A DNA stretch of 64,000 nt from Paulinella micropora (GCA_009731375.1 BJOX01000277.1:229643-293642), one strand, 5' to 3'. Shown: positions 1-12,003, counted from the stretch's first letter. The notes: generated by a model from the letters alone, not told the origin. Numbers and translations are program-made.

Positions 1-82
<82 letters not shown>

Positions 83-121
83 TTTTGATACCTAGCCAAG
101 GACAGGGGTTCTTCTTTAGAG

Positions 122-167
<46 letters not shown>

Positions 168-196
168 ATACCTAGCCACGGACATGGGTTCTTCTT

Positions 197-236
<40 letters not shown>

Positions 237-268
237 CGAGAGAGAGATTGATACCTAGCCACGGAAAG

Positions 269-306
<38 letters not shown>

Positions 307-345
307 ATACCTAGCCACGGACAGGGGTTCTTCTTTAGAGAAACA
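1..345. repeat. (GA)n compound minisatellite
   Basis: Runs of GA alternate with a short spacer reading GATACCTAGCCACGGACAGG followed by GGTTCTTCTTTAGAGA. The spacer occurs four times, near 87, 169, 249 and 306, so this is a tandem compound repeat and not a plain GA tract. The 110 bases that follow show no feature. Confidence 0.9.
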
Positions 346-456
346 GGCGGTCCCGGAATAGCCTTTTCGTTGTGCCGGGTTCCAATATGCATGATAACCA
401 TACTCATTCAATAATAACCTATGGTATTTGTATATACATGTAATTTATCCGTCACA

Positions 457-602
457 CCTCTCCACAAAAATATGGTCAGGTTACCGATAAAAACTAACAT
501 ATCCGGCACGCCAAATTTGACGTGTTTTGCGGGCTCGCCGGCCCGGCTCCGGCTCGCCCGCAAAACACGTCAAATTTGTGGCTAGGCGCATAATATACTA
601 AC
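457..602 (-). repeat. GC-rich hairpin repeat family H1, copy a
   Basis: The core is a near-perfect inverted repeat with arms TTTGACGTGTTTTGCGGGC around a CCGG-rich loop. It is flanked by TGGTCAGGTTACCGATAAAA on one side and GTGGCTA..GCATAATATACT on the other. The same unit recurs at 4.4, 9.2, 36.2 and 37.1 kb, so it is a dispersed, possibly mobile, hairpin. No coding capacity is seen. Confidence 0.8.
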
Positions 603-632
603 TTGTATGTACATGGCTCTTATGAGGGGCTT

Positions 633-826
633 GTACAGGTATCCTATCTATCTCTCTATCTATCTCTCTCTATCTCTCTATCTATCTCTCTATCTATCTC
701 TCTATCTATCTCTCTATCTATCTCTCTATCCTATCTCTCTATCCTATCTCTCTATCTATCTCTCTATCTATCTTTCTATCTATCTCTCTATCTATCTCTC
801 TATCTATCTCTCTATCTATCTCTGTA
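633..826. repeat. (TATC/TCTC)n microsatellite
   Basis: Alternating TATC and TCTC tetranucleotides; the reading frames across it are low-complexity artefacts. Confidence 0.95.
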
Positions 827-893
827 TGTACATCTATTATCATGACCTCCAACCATGATGCCGTCCTCGTTTTTTTTTTCTGTCAATTTTACC

Positions 894-1110
894 ATGAGAA
901 GTTCCTTGTCCTTAACCACAATCAGCAATGACTTCAAACTCTTCGTTCTCAGCCAATCCTGATCTTCGCGGCTTGTGTAGCGGCTCATTTGAAAGCTCTT
1001 ATCAAGAGCTTTCTAATGAGCCATAACACAGGTTGTAGATGCAAATATTGACTGAGATCGAAGCGCTTGAAGTCATTGTTCGTTGTACTTAAGAAATAGG
1101 AACTTCTCAT
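894..1110 (+). mobile_element. 217-bp MITE, family M1, copy a
   Basis: The element starts ATGAGAAGTTCCT and ends with its reverse complement AGGAACTTCTCAT. A 6-bp direct repeat TTTACC lies immediately outside both ends and looks like a target-site duplication. An inner inverted repeat (GGCTCATTTGAAAGCTC against GAGCTTTCTAATGAGCC) lets the whole unit fold into a long hairpin. There is no ORF. Further copies lie at 7,324 and 12,712. This fits a non-autonomous DNA transposon; the superfamily is not assignable. Confidence 0.75.
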
Positions 1111-1351
1111 TTTACCATCCATCTATCTAGCCAATATATTTCTATCTGTTAATGTTACCTACCGTCTATTTATCCAACATTTTTCTTTCTGTCCATTTAC
1201 CTTATCTTTCTATCTACGCAGTATTATTCAATCTATCCATTGACCTTTCAGTCTATCTATGCAATATTTGATTTATCCATTCATCATCCATCAGTCCATC
1301 CACCCACCCATCCATCCACCCACCCATCCATCCACCCACCCATCCATCCAC

Positions 1352-1387
<36 letters not shown>

Positions 1388-1440
1388 CCATCCATCCATC
1401 ATTCCACCCATCATTCCACCCATCCATCTACTTACTTTTC
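1111..1440. repeat. (CATC/CCAC)n pyrimidine-rich tetranucleotide tract
   Basis: Imperfect TATC words grade into a dense CATC/CACC array at about 1,278-1,425. No gene is seen. Confidence 0.9.
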
Positions 1441-1485
1441 TGTCTGTTTATTACCTATCCGTCTGTTCTCTTCAATATCTAAACA

Positions 1486-1660
1486 AAAGTGAAGAATTTC
1501 GGCCATTTCAAATTTTGGAAAGAAAAAAAGCATTTTGCGGTGAAAAGACTAGGGAAGAATTCCGGCCACCCAAAGTTTTGCGCAAAACCAACGTATTCTG
1601 CGGTGAAAAATCACTGGCGAAATATTTTCTGGCCGAAATTTTTCACTCGCCCTTATCTAC
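1486..1660 (-). repeat. Dispersed repeat family D2, copy a
   Basis: The sequence contains AAAAGACTAGGGAAGAATTC, CGGCCACCCAAAGTTTTG and CTGCGGTGAAAAATCACTGG. The reverse complement of the same words occurs at 3,262-3,460 and 9,025-9,185. It is non-coding with no recognised class. Confidence 0.7.
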
Positions 1661-1712
1661 TTACTTGAGCTCGCCTGTCTGCTGGAGTCCTTCCAAGGCG
1701 GGTAGATCGATC

Positions 1713-1776
<64 letters not shown>

Positions 1777-1785
1777 AGAGAAAAT

Positions 1786-1817
<32 letters not shown>

Positions 1818-1835
1818 CTGTGTGTGTCTGTGTGT

Positions 1836-1903
<68 letters not shown>

Positions 1904-2021
1904 ATGAGAAGTGTGTGTGTGTGTGTGTGAGTGAGTGAGTGAGTGAGTGAGTGAGAGAGAGTGAGTGAGAGAGAGTGAGTGTGAGAGAGAGAGAGAGAAA
2001 GAAAGAAAGAGAGAGAGAGAG

Positions 2022-2059
<38 letters not shown>

Positions 2060-2147
2060 AGACAGACAGAGACACAGAGAGAGAGAGAGAGAGAGGATAG
2101 ATAGATCGATGGAACATAGACAAGCAGAGAGTATACATATATTTTTC

Positions 2148-2245
<98 letters not shown>

Positions 2246-2263
2246 GCTGAATCGCGCGCGCGC

Positions 2264-2299
<36 letters not shown>

Positions 2300-2323
2300 G
2301 CGTGTGCATGTGCGTGCGTGTGC

Positions 2324-2367
<44 letters not shown>

Positions 2368-2385
2368 GCATGTGAGTGCGCGCGC

Positions 2386-2432
<47 letters not shown>

Positions 2433-2440
2433 TGTATGTG
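1713..2440. repeat. (GA)n, (GT)n and (CG)n composite tract
   Basis: GA blocks alternate with TG blocks, and pure alternating CG runs lie at about 2,253-2,267 and 2,377-2,400. Alternating CG/TG is the classic Z-DNA-prone pattern. All reading frames across it are artefacts. Confidence 0.95.
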
Positions 2441-2479
2441 AAGCCTAAATTTCCTAGGGCTAGGGCTAGGATTAGTCTG

Positions 2480-2773
2480 TATGCATGCATGTATGTATGT
2501 ATGTATGTATGTATGTATGTATGTATGTATTATGTATGTATGTATTGTGTACATTGATTGAACACGAGATACATACAAACTTACATAAACATGCATACAT
2601 ACATACATATATACATACATACATACATACATACACACATATATACATACGTATGTATGTATGTATGTATGTATGTATGCCAACCTTGATCTCTTGTAAG
2701 CATAATACGCAAGGTGCCTCATTCTCAATAAGCTGCAGCAAAACCTGCTTGCCGAGTACTGCTCGAAGGCCTG

Positions 2774-2804
<31 letters not shown>

Positions 2805-2935
2805 CTCGTGTTCGATCAAGGTACACAATATATACATACATACATACATACATACATACATACATACATACATACAGACATACGTACGTACGTACGTATG
2901 CATGTATGTATGTATATATGTATGTATGTATGGCC
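2480..2935. repeat. (TATG)n and (CATA)n arrays in inverted arrangement
   Basis: TATG arrays face CATA arrays, for example before and after 2,645 and around 2,880. Unique words also recur inverted: TTGTGTACATTGATTGAACA near 2,546 against GTTCGATCAAGGTACACAAT near 2,811. The block around 2,690-2,780 therefore sits inside an inverted duplication. A GGGCTAGGGCTAGG stretch lies just upstream at 2,456. Confidence 0.8.
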
Positions 2936-3145
2936 TGTACCCCACCCCATCCAACATTCCGTGAAAATAAAAAATATTGGAAAATTGACCGCGAGCAACG
3001 GAATATTTTGCTGCCGAAATTCCGTGAAAAATGAACATATTTTTATCCCAAAACCATAAGAAAAAAAATCGTGAAAAAATGTACCGTAAACTACGAACAT
3101 TTTGACTGGCTTCCACCGTATTTTACGGCTAAGCTGAAAAATTCA
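2936..3145. repeat. Degenerate D2-related sequence
   Basis: Words such as CCGAAATTCCGTGAAAAATG and GTGAAAATAAAAAATATTGG resemble the D2 repeats at 3.3 and 9.1 kb but are more diverged. There is no credible gene. Confidence 0.4.
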
Positions 3146-3161
3146 CGACATTCGAGCCGGG

Positions 3162-3248
<87 letters not shown>

Positions 3249-3252
3249 TTAT
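3162..3252. repeat. (TATC)n microsatellite
   Basis: Nearly pure TATC array of about 90 bp. Confidence 0.97.
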
Positions 3253-3261
3253 CTATCGGTG

Positions 3262-3460
3262 GGTAAGGTCAAGTGAAAAATTGTGGCCAGGAAATATTTC
3301 GGCCAGTGATTTTTCACCGCAGAATACGTTGTTTTTGCACAAAACTTTGGGTGGCCGGAATTCTTCCCTAGTCTTTTCACCGCAAGATGCGTTATTTTTT
3401 TTTCTTTTATTTATTTATTTATTTTGCCAAAATTTGAGGGGGCCGAAATTCTTCACGTTT
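3262..3460 (+). repeat. Dispersed repeat family D2, copy b
   Basis: Carries GATTTTTCACCGCAGAATAC, TTTGCACAAAACTTTGGGTG and GCCGGAATTCTTCCCTAGTC, the reverse complement of the unit at 1,486. A TTTA run interrupts it near 3,405-3,424. Confidence 0.7.
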
Positions 3461-3465
3461 GCTTA

Positions 3466-3705
3466 GATAGATAGATAGATGGATGGATGGATGGATGGAT
3501 GGATGGATGGTGGATACGTTATATAGATAGATAAGAAAGATAAGATAAGATAGATAGATAATAAGTTGAAGCAAGACTTGCCTGCCGCGTAGGCCTGTGT
3601 ATAGAAGAGATTGATGGATAGGTGGATAGTATCCATTAGATAGATAGATAGATGGGAAAGATAAGATAGATAGATAATAAGTTGAAGCAAGACTTGCTTG
3701 CCGAG

Positions 3706-3747
<42 letters not shown>

Positions 3748-3768
3748 GTAGGTAGGTAGGTAGGTATG

Positions 3769-3805
<37 letters not shown>
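3466..3805. repeat. GATA/GGAT/GA arrays with a duplicated spacer
   Basis: Tetranucleotide arrays surround two copies of a spacer containing AAGTTGAAGCAAGACTTGC (near 3,563 and 3,679). A related word, GCTGCAGCAAAACCTGCTTG, occurs near 2,733. Nothing coding is seen. Confidence 0.85.
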
Positions 3806-3806
<1 letters not shown>

Positions 3807-4204
3807 TAGAAAACATGACCATTGACATTCCAGGACATGAGCTTGAGTGATTTGGAAGGCTGAGGGACGCGAGAGGAAGATAATTGTCTAAGCAGTGCTG
3901 CCCTTCTCTCCTCCTTACCCTACACAAATTACAACAACAACAACAACAACACAAAATATATAGAAATATATATATTCTCGTCTCTTTCTCATTAAACCTT
4001 GCTTACTGTAAAAAAAAAAAGGGGGGGGAAATTGTGTGATTTTTTTTTTAAAAATTTTAATTATCAAACATGGATGCATGTATGAAGGACGCGAGACAAA
4101 TATAGTTGTCTAAGCAGCGCCGCCTTTCTCTCCTCCTTACTCTGCACAAATTATTATTATTATAATTGAAAAAAAAAAATCACACAATTTTCCCACTTTT
4201 TGAA

Positions 4205-4234
4205 GTTAGGGTTAGGGTTAGGGTTAGGGTTAGG
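4205..4234 (+). repeat. Interstitial telomere-like repeat, about five GGTTAG units
   Basis: Five consecutive GTTAGG/TTAGGG units run into a T-tract. TTAGGG is a common telomere hexamer. Its position inside a tandem repeat more than 4 kb from the window edge suggests an interstitial relic, though the chromosome context is unknown. Confidence 0.75.
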
Positions 4235-4370
4235 TTTTTTTTTTCTTTTTCTTGTCATCAAACATGGATGCATGTATGAATATCGTCCTATTAATAGCTG
4301 TATACAGACGAAGATAGTTGTCTAAGCAGCGCCGCTCTTCCCTCCTTACTCTACACAAATTACAACAGTC

Positions 4371-4509
4371 TATTACGCGGCTAGTCACAAATTTGACGTG
4401 TTTTGCGGGCGAGCCCGAGCCGGGCCGGCGAGCCCGCAAAACGTCGAATTCGGCGCGCCGCATATGTAGTTTTATCGGTAACCTGACCACATTTTGCGGT
4501 GACCGATTG
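4371..4509 (+). repeat. Hairpin repeat family H1, copy b
   Basis: Same hairpin as at 457-602 in the opposite orientation, flanked by CTATTACGCGGCTAGTCAC and by TTTTATCGGTAACCTGACC. It interrupts the third unit of the surrounding tandem repeat, so it is younger than that repeat. Confidence 0.8.
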
Positions 4510-4743
4510 AAAAAAAAATTGTGTGATTTTTTTATCAAACATGGATGCATGTATCAATATCGCCCCAGTAATGACTGTATGCACGTATGTATGTATGTGG
4601 TCTTCACAACACGGCCCTTTCCTCCTCCTTTACTGTAAAATTTGAATGTATGTGTTTTTCTCTTATATGCATGCATGTGTGTATGTGTTTGATGTTCTGG
4701 CGATTATCTCGTGTACCCCTTTGTCATGTAGGTATCGCCCCCC

Positions 4744-4902
4744 NNNNNNNNNNNNNNNNNNNNNNNNNNNNNNNNNNNNNNNNNNNNNNNNNNNNNNNNN
4801 NNNNNNNNNNNNNNNNNNNNNNNNNNNNNNNNNNNNNNNNNNNNNNNNNNNNNNNNNNNNNNNNNNNNNNNNNNNNNNNNNNNNNNNNNNNNNNNNNNNN
4901 NN
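4744..4902. other. Assembly gap (N)
   Basis: 159 undetermined bases lie directly before a long CT tract. The gap probably marks a simple-repeat assembly break. Confidence 1.
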
Positions 4903-5041
<139 letters not shown>

Positions 5042-5185
5042 CTACCCGCTCCACGTTGCTGTCTCCCTTCATTCCAACTGAATATATGAAGCTCATATTT
5101 ATGTATGTATATTTGTATGTATTTTATGTTGTGTATGCATGCTGCTACCTGTTCTTCCTGTGTTACCTGATCCGAGTCGCTACAC

Positions 5186-5187
5186 AC

Positions 5188-5267
<80 letters not shown>

Positions 5268-5371
5268 GGATAGATAGATAGATAGATAGATAGATAGACA
5301 GATAGATAGATAGATAGATGGATGGATAGATAGATAGATAGATAGATAGATGGATAGGAACATGGATAGAT

Positions 5372-5403
<32 letters not shown>

Positions 5404-5499
5404 GGGTAGATAGATAGATAGATAGATAGATAGACAGATAGATAGATAGATAGATAGAGAGATAGATAGATAGATAGATAGATAGACAGATAGACAGAC

Positions 5500-5542
<43 letters not shown>

Positions 5543-5633
5543 CAGATAGACAGATAAATAGATAGATAGATAGACAGATAGATAGATAGATAGATATATA
5601 GATATATAGATAGATAGATAGATGGATAGATAT

Positions 5634-5675
<42 letters not shown>

Positions 5676-5676
5676 G

Positions 5677-5731
<55 letters not shown>

Positions 5732-5810
5732 GGATAGATGGATGGATAGATAGACCTGTTTGCCTCCTTGCTACTGACAGCGCTGGCAACACTGCCTAAA
5801 TAGATAGATC

Positions 5811-5878
<68 letters not shown>

Positions 5879-5929
5879 TATAGATAGATAGATCGATCGA
5901 TAGATAGATAGATAGATAGATCGATAGAT

Positions 5930-5991
<62 letters not shown>

Positions 5992-6056
5992 CGATAGATA
6001 GATCGATTTAAAGATAGATCGATAGATAGATCGATAGATAGATCGATAGATAGATC

Positions 6057-6089
<33 letters not shown>

Positions 6090-6090
6090 T

Positions 6091-6123
<33 letters not shown>

Positions 6124-6147
6124 GATAGATAGATAGATCGATCGATC

Positions 6148-6192
<45 letters not shown>

Positions 6193-6233
6193 GCTACTGA
6201 CCATCCATCTTATCAACTGATGGAGCAGCTGCC

Positions 6234-6304
<71 letters not shown>

Positions 6305-6560
6305 GTAGGTAGGTAGGTAGGTAGATAGATAGATAGGTAGGTGGTAGATAGGTAGGTAGGTAGGTAGATAGATAGATAGGTAGGTAGGTAGGTAGGTAGA
6401 TAGGTAGATAGGTAGGTAGATAGATAGATAGATAGGTAGATAGGTAGGTAGGTAGGTAGGTAGGTAAGTAGGTAGGTAGGTAGGTAGATAGGTAGGTAGG
6501 TAGGTAGGTAGGTAAATAGGTAGGTAAATAGGTAGGTAAATAGGTAGTAAATAGGTAGGT
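5186..6560. repeat. (GATA)n / (GGTA)n megasatellite-scale tract
   Basis: About 1.4 kb of GATA, grading into GGTA after 6,300. It is broken only by two short unique islands at about 5,756-5,800 and 6,192-6,234. The islands share a CTACTGAC word but are otherwise different. Open frames across the tract are artefacts of a stop-free repeat. Confidence 0.97.
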
Positions 6561-7005
6561 ACAGGTAGCTACCAGCCACGTGACGGCCTGGGCTGTTTCC
6601 CCGTCTTCCAGTTTCACATCCACCATTGTGCAGGCAGCGGCCGCTGGGTCTACCTTGGCGCAGCGGAAATTTCCTTGGCATACATGCATAACATACACAT
6701 CATACGTACATTCGGACCGGACAGGCCTATTGGCGGAAAATTGGCCGCATTTTGTGTATTAAATCGATTGCGTGTGCTGTTTGCAGCGACAGGACGGAGA
6801 GGCTGCATTGCCATTTTTGTCGGGGCTGGCCATCGCGCGATACACACATACCTTGTTGTGAGAAAGGTAAGAAAGGTAAGCAAGCGGATGTTGGAGACGC
6901 AGCGCTTGTTCTTAGAGAGAAATGGTTGGAAGCAGGCCAACAAACCAAACGACCGGGCAGGACATCTCCTGATGGATAGATACATCAAAATGAATGATGA
7001 GTCCA
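6561..7005. other. Unique sequence without a supported gene
   Basis: About 445 bp of balanced composition. Short open frames exist on both strands, but none shows a domain, and each runs into flanking repeats. Confidence 0.5.
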
Positions 7006-7009
7006 TGAA

Positions 7010-7088
<79 letters not shown>

Positions 7089-7115
7089 AGAAATGGACAT
7101 ATAAATAAATAAATG
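7006..7115. repeat. (AAAT)n microsatellite
   Basis: Nearly pure AAAT array followed by about 200 bp of A-rich sequence without features. Confidence 0.97.
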
Positions 7116-7323
7116 AATAAGCACATATCCATGCACATAGATCTATATTAATATACGCACGCGCACACACAACAAATCTATAAGTACATACACATACACA
7201 TAAAATCATATATGTAATACAGATAGAGTGACCAGTGTGTCCAGTAACATGTGCTACACACCGGCCCGGCGCCCGTTTCGCTCCGTAGAGCCAACCTGTG
7301 ACGTTCAGGACAATCCTACACAC

Positions 7324-7541
7324 ACGAGAAGTTCCTTGTCCTTAACCACAATCAGCAATGAACTTCAAACTCTTGGTTCTCAGCCAATGCTGATCTTCGC
7401 GGCTTGTGTAGCGGCTCATTTGAAAGCTCTCATCAAGAACTTTTTAATGAGCCATAACACAGGTTGTAGATGCAAATATTGACTGAGATCGAAGCGCTTG
7501 AAGTAATTGTTCGTTGTAATTAAGAAATAGGAACTTCTCAT
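7324..7541 (+). mobile_element. MITE family M1, copy b
   Basis: It is collinear with the copy at 894-1,110, including both terminal GAGAAGTTCCT/AGGAACTTCTC motifs and the inner hairpin. A point difference at the left end (CGAGAAG) blurs the boundary and no target duplication is obvious. Confidence 0.7.
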
Positions 7542-7599
7542 AGCCGCAAAACGCGCTAAAAAAGCGGGAAGGTTTTTGGGGGGGGGGAAGGTTTGGGGG

Positions 7600-7673
7600 N
7601 NNNNNNNNNNNNNNNNNNNNNNNNNNNNNNNNNNNNNNNNNNNNNNNNNNNNNNNNNNNNNNNNNNNNNNNNN
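7600..7673. other. Assembly gap (N)
   Basis: 74 undetermined bases bounded on both sides by GGTTTGGGGG-type G-rich sequence. Confidence 1.
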
Positions 7674-7728
7674 AGGTTTGGGGGAGGGTGGGTAGGGGGG
7701 GGGGGGGGGGGGGAAGAAAGGGAGAGAG

Positions 7729-7759
<31 letters not shown>

Positions 7760-7796
7760 CAGATAGACAGATAGATAGAGAGAGAGAGAGAGAAAG

Positions 7797-7847
<51 letters not shown>

Positions 7848-7937
7848 AGTCAGGGGAGTGTGGCGCTTGCTCTGCATAACTAAAGACACAGGCTGTGCAC
7901 GAGGGAGAAAGGTGAGAAACAATCAATCAATCAATCC

Positions 7938-7969
<32 letters not shown>

Positions 7970-8142
7970 ATCGATCGATCCATCGATGGATCGATCCATC
8001 GATCCATCGATGGATCGATCCATCGATCCATCGATCGATCGATCGATCGATCAGATGATCGATCGATCCATCCATCCATCCATCCATCCATCCATCCATC
8101 CATCCATCCATCCATCCAATCGATCAATCAATCAATCGATCG

Positions 8143-8197
<55 letters not shown>

Positions 8198-8236
8198 TCT
8201 ATCTATCTCTACCTACCTACCTACCTATCTATCTAT
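7674..8236. repeat. Poly-G, GATA/GA, then CAAT/CGAT/CCAT arrays
   Basis: An 18-G run near 7,696 is followed by GATA and GA arrays, about 70 bp of unique sequence, and then a mosaic of CAAT, CGAT and CCAT tetranucleotides. No gene is seen. Confidence 0.9.
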
Positions 8237-8237
8237 C

Positions 8238-8351
8238 TACACCACCCAGATTTCCGGGTTCTGGCTGTGACAGTGGCCACCACAGGCCTGGGCTTTTTCA
8301 GGAAGCAAACCCAGAAAGTGGCCCCAGAAACCCGGAATTCTGGGTGTAGAA
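8238..8351. repeat. 114-bp inverted repeat (MITE-like hairpin)
   Basis: CTACACCACCCAGATTTCCG at the left faces CGGAATTCTGGGTGTAG at the right, with further pairing of GGGTTCTGG to CCAGAAACCC. It is a single copy in the window. Fragments of MITE M1 (AGCGCTTCAAGTCAT) follow at 8,820 and 8,874. Confidence 0.55.
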
Positions 8352-8387
8352 TGCGCTTAATTTGAAAAGCTCTCTCATCCGGGGCTT

Positions 8388-8956
<569 letters not shown>

Positions 8957-9024
8957 GGGACCTTAGCCAATGCCATAAGCCACAACGAGCAGAACCGGCG
9001 GATAACGACACGCTTGAAGATTTT

Positions 9025-9185
9025 GTTAAGGACGAGTAAAAAAATTCGGCCAGGAAATACCGCAGAATACGTTGTTTTTGCACAAAACTTTGGGTGGCCG
9101 GAAATCTTCCCTAGTCTTGTAACCGCAAGATACGTTATTTTTTGCCGAAATTTTGAGGTGGCCGAAATTTTTCACTCGTTCTTAA
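9025..9185 (+). repeat. Dispersed repeat family D2, copy c
   Basis: Shares TTTGCACAAAACTTTGGGTG, TCTTCCCTAGTCTTGTAACC and GGTGGCCGAAATTTTTCACT with the other copies. Hairpin family H1 follows directly, as it follows D2-like sequence elsewhere. Confidence 0.7.
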
Positions 9186-9200
9186 TTGCACTTAAAAAGT

Positions 9201-9345
9201 ATATTATGCGGCTAGCCACAAATTTGACGTGTTTTGCGGGCGAGCCGGAGCCGGGCCGGCCAGCCCGCAAAACACGTCAAATTTGGCGCGCCGCATATGT
9301 AATTTTATCGGTAACCTGACCACATTTTGTGGAGGTGACCGATTA
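9201..9345 (+). repeat. Hairpin repeat family H1, copy c
   Basis: The best-preserved copy. The arms TTTGACGTGTTTTGCGGGC and their complement flank GAGCCGGAGCCGGGCC. The 3' flank reads TAACCTGACCACATTTTGTG and GAGGTGACCGAT. Confidence 0.85.
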
Positions 9346-9436
9346 AACTCGGTATCTTATGAATCGGATAAGAATGAAGGACTTGCGGTCGAAATCGATT
9401 GTAATAAAAGTGTTAGGAAGTTTTAAAGCACAGATT

Positions 9437-9448
9437 AGGAAAGAAGAA

Positions 9449-9483
<35 letters not shown>

Positions 9484-9540
9484 AGAAGAAGAAGAAGAAG
9501 AAGAAGAGAAGAGAAGGACGAGGAGGAGGAGAAGGAGGAG

Positions 9541-9585
<45 letters not shown>

Positions 9586-9951
9586 AAGAAGAAGAAGAAG
9601 AAGAAGAAGAAAAAGAGGAAGGGGGAGGGGGAGGAAGACCAGCAGAGCAGCAGCAGCAGCAGAAGAAGAAGACGAAGACGAAGAAGAAGAAGAAGAAGAA
9701 GAAGAAGAAGAAGAAGAAGAAGAAGAAGAAGAAGAAGCAGAAGAAGAAGAAGAAGAAGAAGAAGAAGAAGAAGAAGAAGAAGAAGGAGAAGAAGAAGAAG
9801 AAGAAGAAGAAGAAGAAGAAGGAGAAGAAGAAGAAGAAGAAGAAGAAGAAGAAGAAAAGAAGAAGAAGAAGAAGAGAAGAAGAAGAAGAAGAAGAAGAAG
9901 AAGAAGAAGAAGAAGAGGAAGAACCTGTCCTAGCTCCTTTGACTGGTGGTC

Positions 9952-9982
<31 letters not shown>

Positions 9983-10008
9983 AAAAAGAAGAAGAAGAAG
10001 AAGAAGAA

Positions 10009-10073
<65 letters not shown>

Positions 10074-10200
10074 AGAAGAAGAAGAAGGAGGAGGAGGAGG
10101 AGGAGAAGAAGGAGAAGAAGAAGAAGAAGAAGAAGAAGAAGAAGAAGAAGAAGAAGAAGAAGAAGAAGAAGACGAAGAAGAAGAAGAAGAAGCAGCAGCA
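9437..10200. repeat. (GAA)n triplet expansion, about 760 bp
   Basis: GAA/AAG triplets with GAG and TAG variants. A spacer TAGCTCCTTTGACTGGTGGT occurs at about 9,931 and again at 10,209, so part of the tract is duplicated. The poly-Glu/Lys/Arg frames have no supporting gene structure. Confidence 0.95.
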
Positions 10201-10241
10201 CCTGTTCTAGCTCCTTTGACTGGTGGTCTGAGACCCTGAGA

Positions 10242-10266
10242 TAGATAGGTAGATAGGTAGATAGAT

Positions 10267-10299
<33 letters not shown>

Positions 10300-10301
10300 T
10301 G

Positions 10302-10373
<72 letters not shown>

Positions 10374-10427
10374 TGTAGATAGATAGATAGATAAATAGAT
10401 AGATAGATAGATAGATAGAGATAGATA
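10242..10427. repeat. (GATA)n microsatellite
   Basis: GATA array with occasional GATATGTA units. Confidence 0.97.
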
Positions 10428-10555
10428 CCTGGAGCACTAGAGGGAGGCCTGGCTCCACTGTACAGATACACACAGACATATTTACTCAGGAATATAAATG
10501 TCACTGACAACCTGTGGCTGTCTCTGTCTCTCTCTGTCTCTCTCTCTCTCTCTCC

Positions 10556-10597
<42 letters not shown>

Positions 10598-10607
10598 NNN
10601 NNNNNNN
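10556..10607. repeat. Poly-C run ending in an assembly gap
   Basis: About 42 consecutive C residues precede 10 N (10,598-10,607). The fixed-size gap probably reflects a polymerase or assembly stop at poly-C. Confidence 0.95.
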
Positions 10608-11108
10608 AATTGACACGTGGACACAACATCAGCAGTGACATTAGCAGTGAATTAACACCATTGACAATTCAAAGAGTTCAAAAATTATTTTTTCCAAATC
10701 TGCACGGAAATTCCGGGAAATTTGTGTCGCTAATATTCTGAGAATAGTGCCCGTGATATTGTCGATTGTGGATTGTGTACGCTGGGGTTCGTTGGGCGGG
10801 CCGGAGGAGGAATGGCTAGTGGATTGTGCACTCCGGAGGCCGGACCGACGCACCTATAAAAGCCAGAATAGAAGACGGGAAGGGAAAACGCGGTAAGTTT
10901 CCGGGAAATCACCGGGAAATCCAGTGGAAGTTTTGTTGTCTTGTCTTTCCGTCTGACTTGTCGATTTCTAAAAGCGGGGGGGGGATGCGCGAGCTTCGCG
11001 CACCGCAAACCATCCTTTCAGGTGTTGGCGCAGCCCCGAGTTATTATTATTATTATCCCTGAAAGGTGTTGGGAGTAGGGGGTGGGAAGGGGGGAAATGG
11101 AAATTGTG
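10608..11108. other. Unique sequence, no gene recognised
   Basis: About 500 bp of mixed composition with a short poly-G at 10,976 and (TTA)n at 11,041. Short open frames on both strands show no domain. Confidence 0.5.
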
Positions 11109-11111
11109 TCC

Positions 11112-11150
<39 letters not shown>

Positions 11151-11254
11151 CCGGTAGCACACGCTATTACATACATACATACATACATGCATACATACAA
11201 TGTTATCGGGTGGACTAGTGCAGCTAAGAGGCGGGGTAGATTTGATAGATAGAT

Positions 11255-11289
<35 letters not shown>

Positions 11290-11310
11290 GTAGATAGGTA
11301 GATAGATAGG

Positions 11311-11346
<36 letters not shown>

Positions 11347-11368
11347 ATATAGATAGATAGATAGATGA
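11109..11368. repeat. Poly-C run, CATA and GATA arrays
   Basis: About 37 C residues at 11,112, a short CATA array, about 60 bp of unique sequence, then GATA arrays. Confidence 0.9.
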
Positions 11369-11712
11369 GATATCGACTAATGTCAGAAGAAAGGAGCTTC
11401 TGATTTCGTCAACCAAGGAAGTCTGTGAATAAAGTATTGACCCGATGCCCAGCTAAGCCGTGATGTTTGCACGGAAGGGACTGATACAGGCGATACCAAA
11501 GCTCCCTAGTACCAGGCGGGGCCAGGGCTCGTTCCATAAGCTGCCCTTGCAGAACGAGCTCCCACCTCCATTCCAGAGGACCCAGTAAGCAGATGGAGTT
11601 TCGAGACTGTTCGACAGTCTAGTATAAACCGACAGAGCACTGTGGGTTTTATTCCGGGCTCAACAAGCGAGAAAGGGCACCCTGAGGGAACAGGATTGTG
11701 CTTCCCGTCGCT

Positions 11713-11714
<2 letters not shown>
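11369..11714 (+). repeat. Dispersed repeat family B3, copy a
   Basis: A 346-bp unit starts GATATCGACTAATGTCAGAA and ends GATTGTGCTTCCCGTCGCTA. It is nearly identical to blocks at 37,386 and 38,004 and inverted at 40.5-41.2 kb. It is GC-moderate, has no ORF, and is not a recognised RNA gene. Confidence 0.85.
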
Positions 11715-11789
<75 letters not shown>

Positions 11790-11791
11790 AT

Positions 11792-11831
<40 letters not shown>

Positions 11832-11890
11832 ATAGATATATAGATAGATAGATAGATAGATGGATAGGTAGATAGATAGATAGATAGAAT

Positions 11891-11923
<33 letters not shown>

Positions 11924-11948
11924 ATATAGATAGATAGAATATAGATAA

Positions 11949-12003
<55 letters not shown>

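Larger units (their letters stand above)
3820..4600. repeat. Degenerate tandem repeat, about 190-bp unit
   Basis: The words CAAACATGGATGCATGTAT (near 4,066, 4,259 and 4,536) and GTTGTCTAAGCAGCGCCGC (near 4,103 and 4,316) recur, with a partial unit at about 3,880. The last unit is longer because hairpin family H1 sits inside it. Sequence from 4,600 to the gap has no feature. Confidence 0.7.

Noticed and set aside
603-858. Open frames encoding Leu-Ser, Tyr-Leu-Ser-Ile, Cys-Met-Tyr-Val, His-Thr or poly-Glu repeats, here and throughout the window
   Set aside because: They are stop-free frames of microsatellites, appear on both strands at once, and have no non-repetitive domain.
6675-7016. 113-codon open frame
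   Set aside because: It ends in the AAAT array and shows no domain, splice signal or conserved feature.
11369-11714. B3 repeat as an rRNA or snRNA gene
   Set aside because: No recognisable rRNA core, snRNA Sm site or pol III boxes were seen; it is only known to be repeated.
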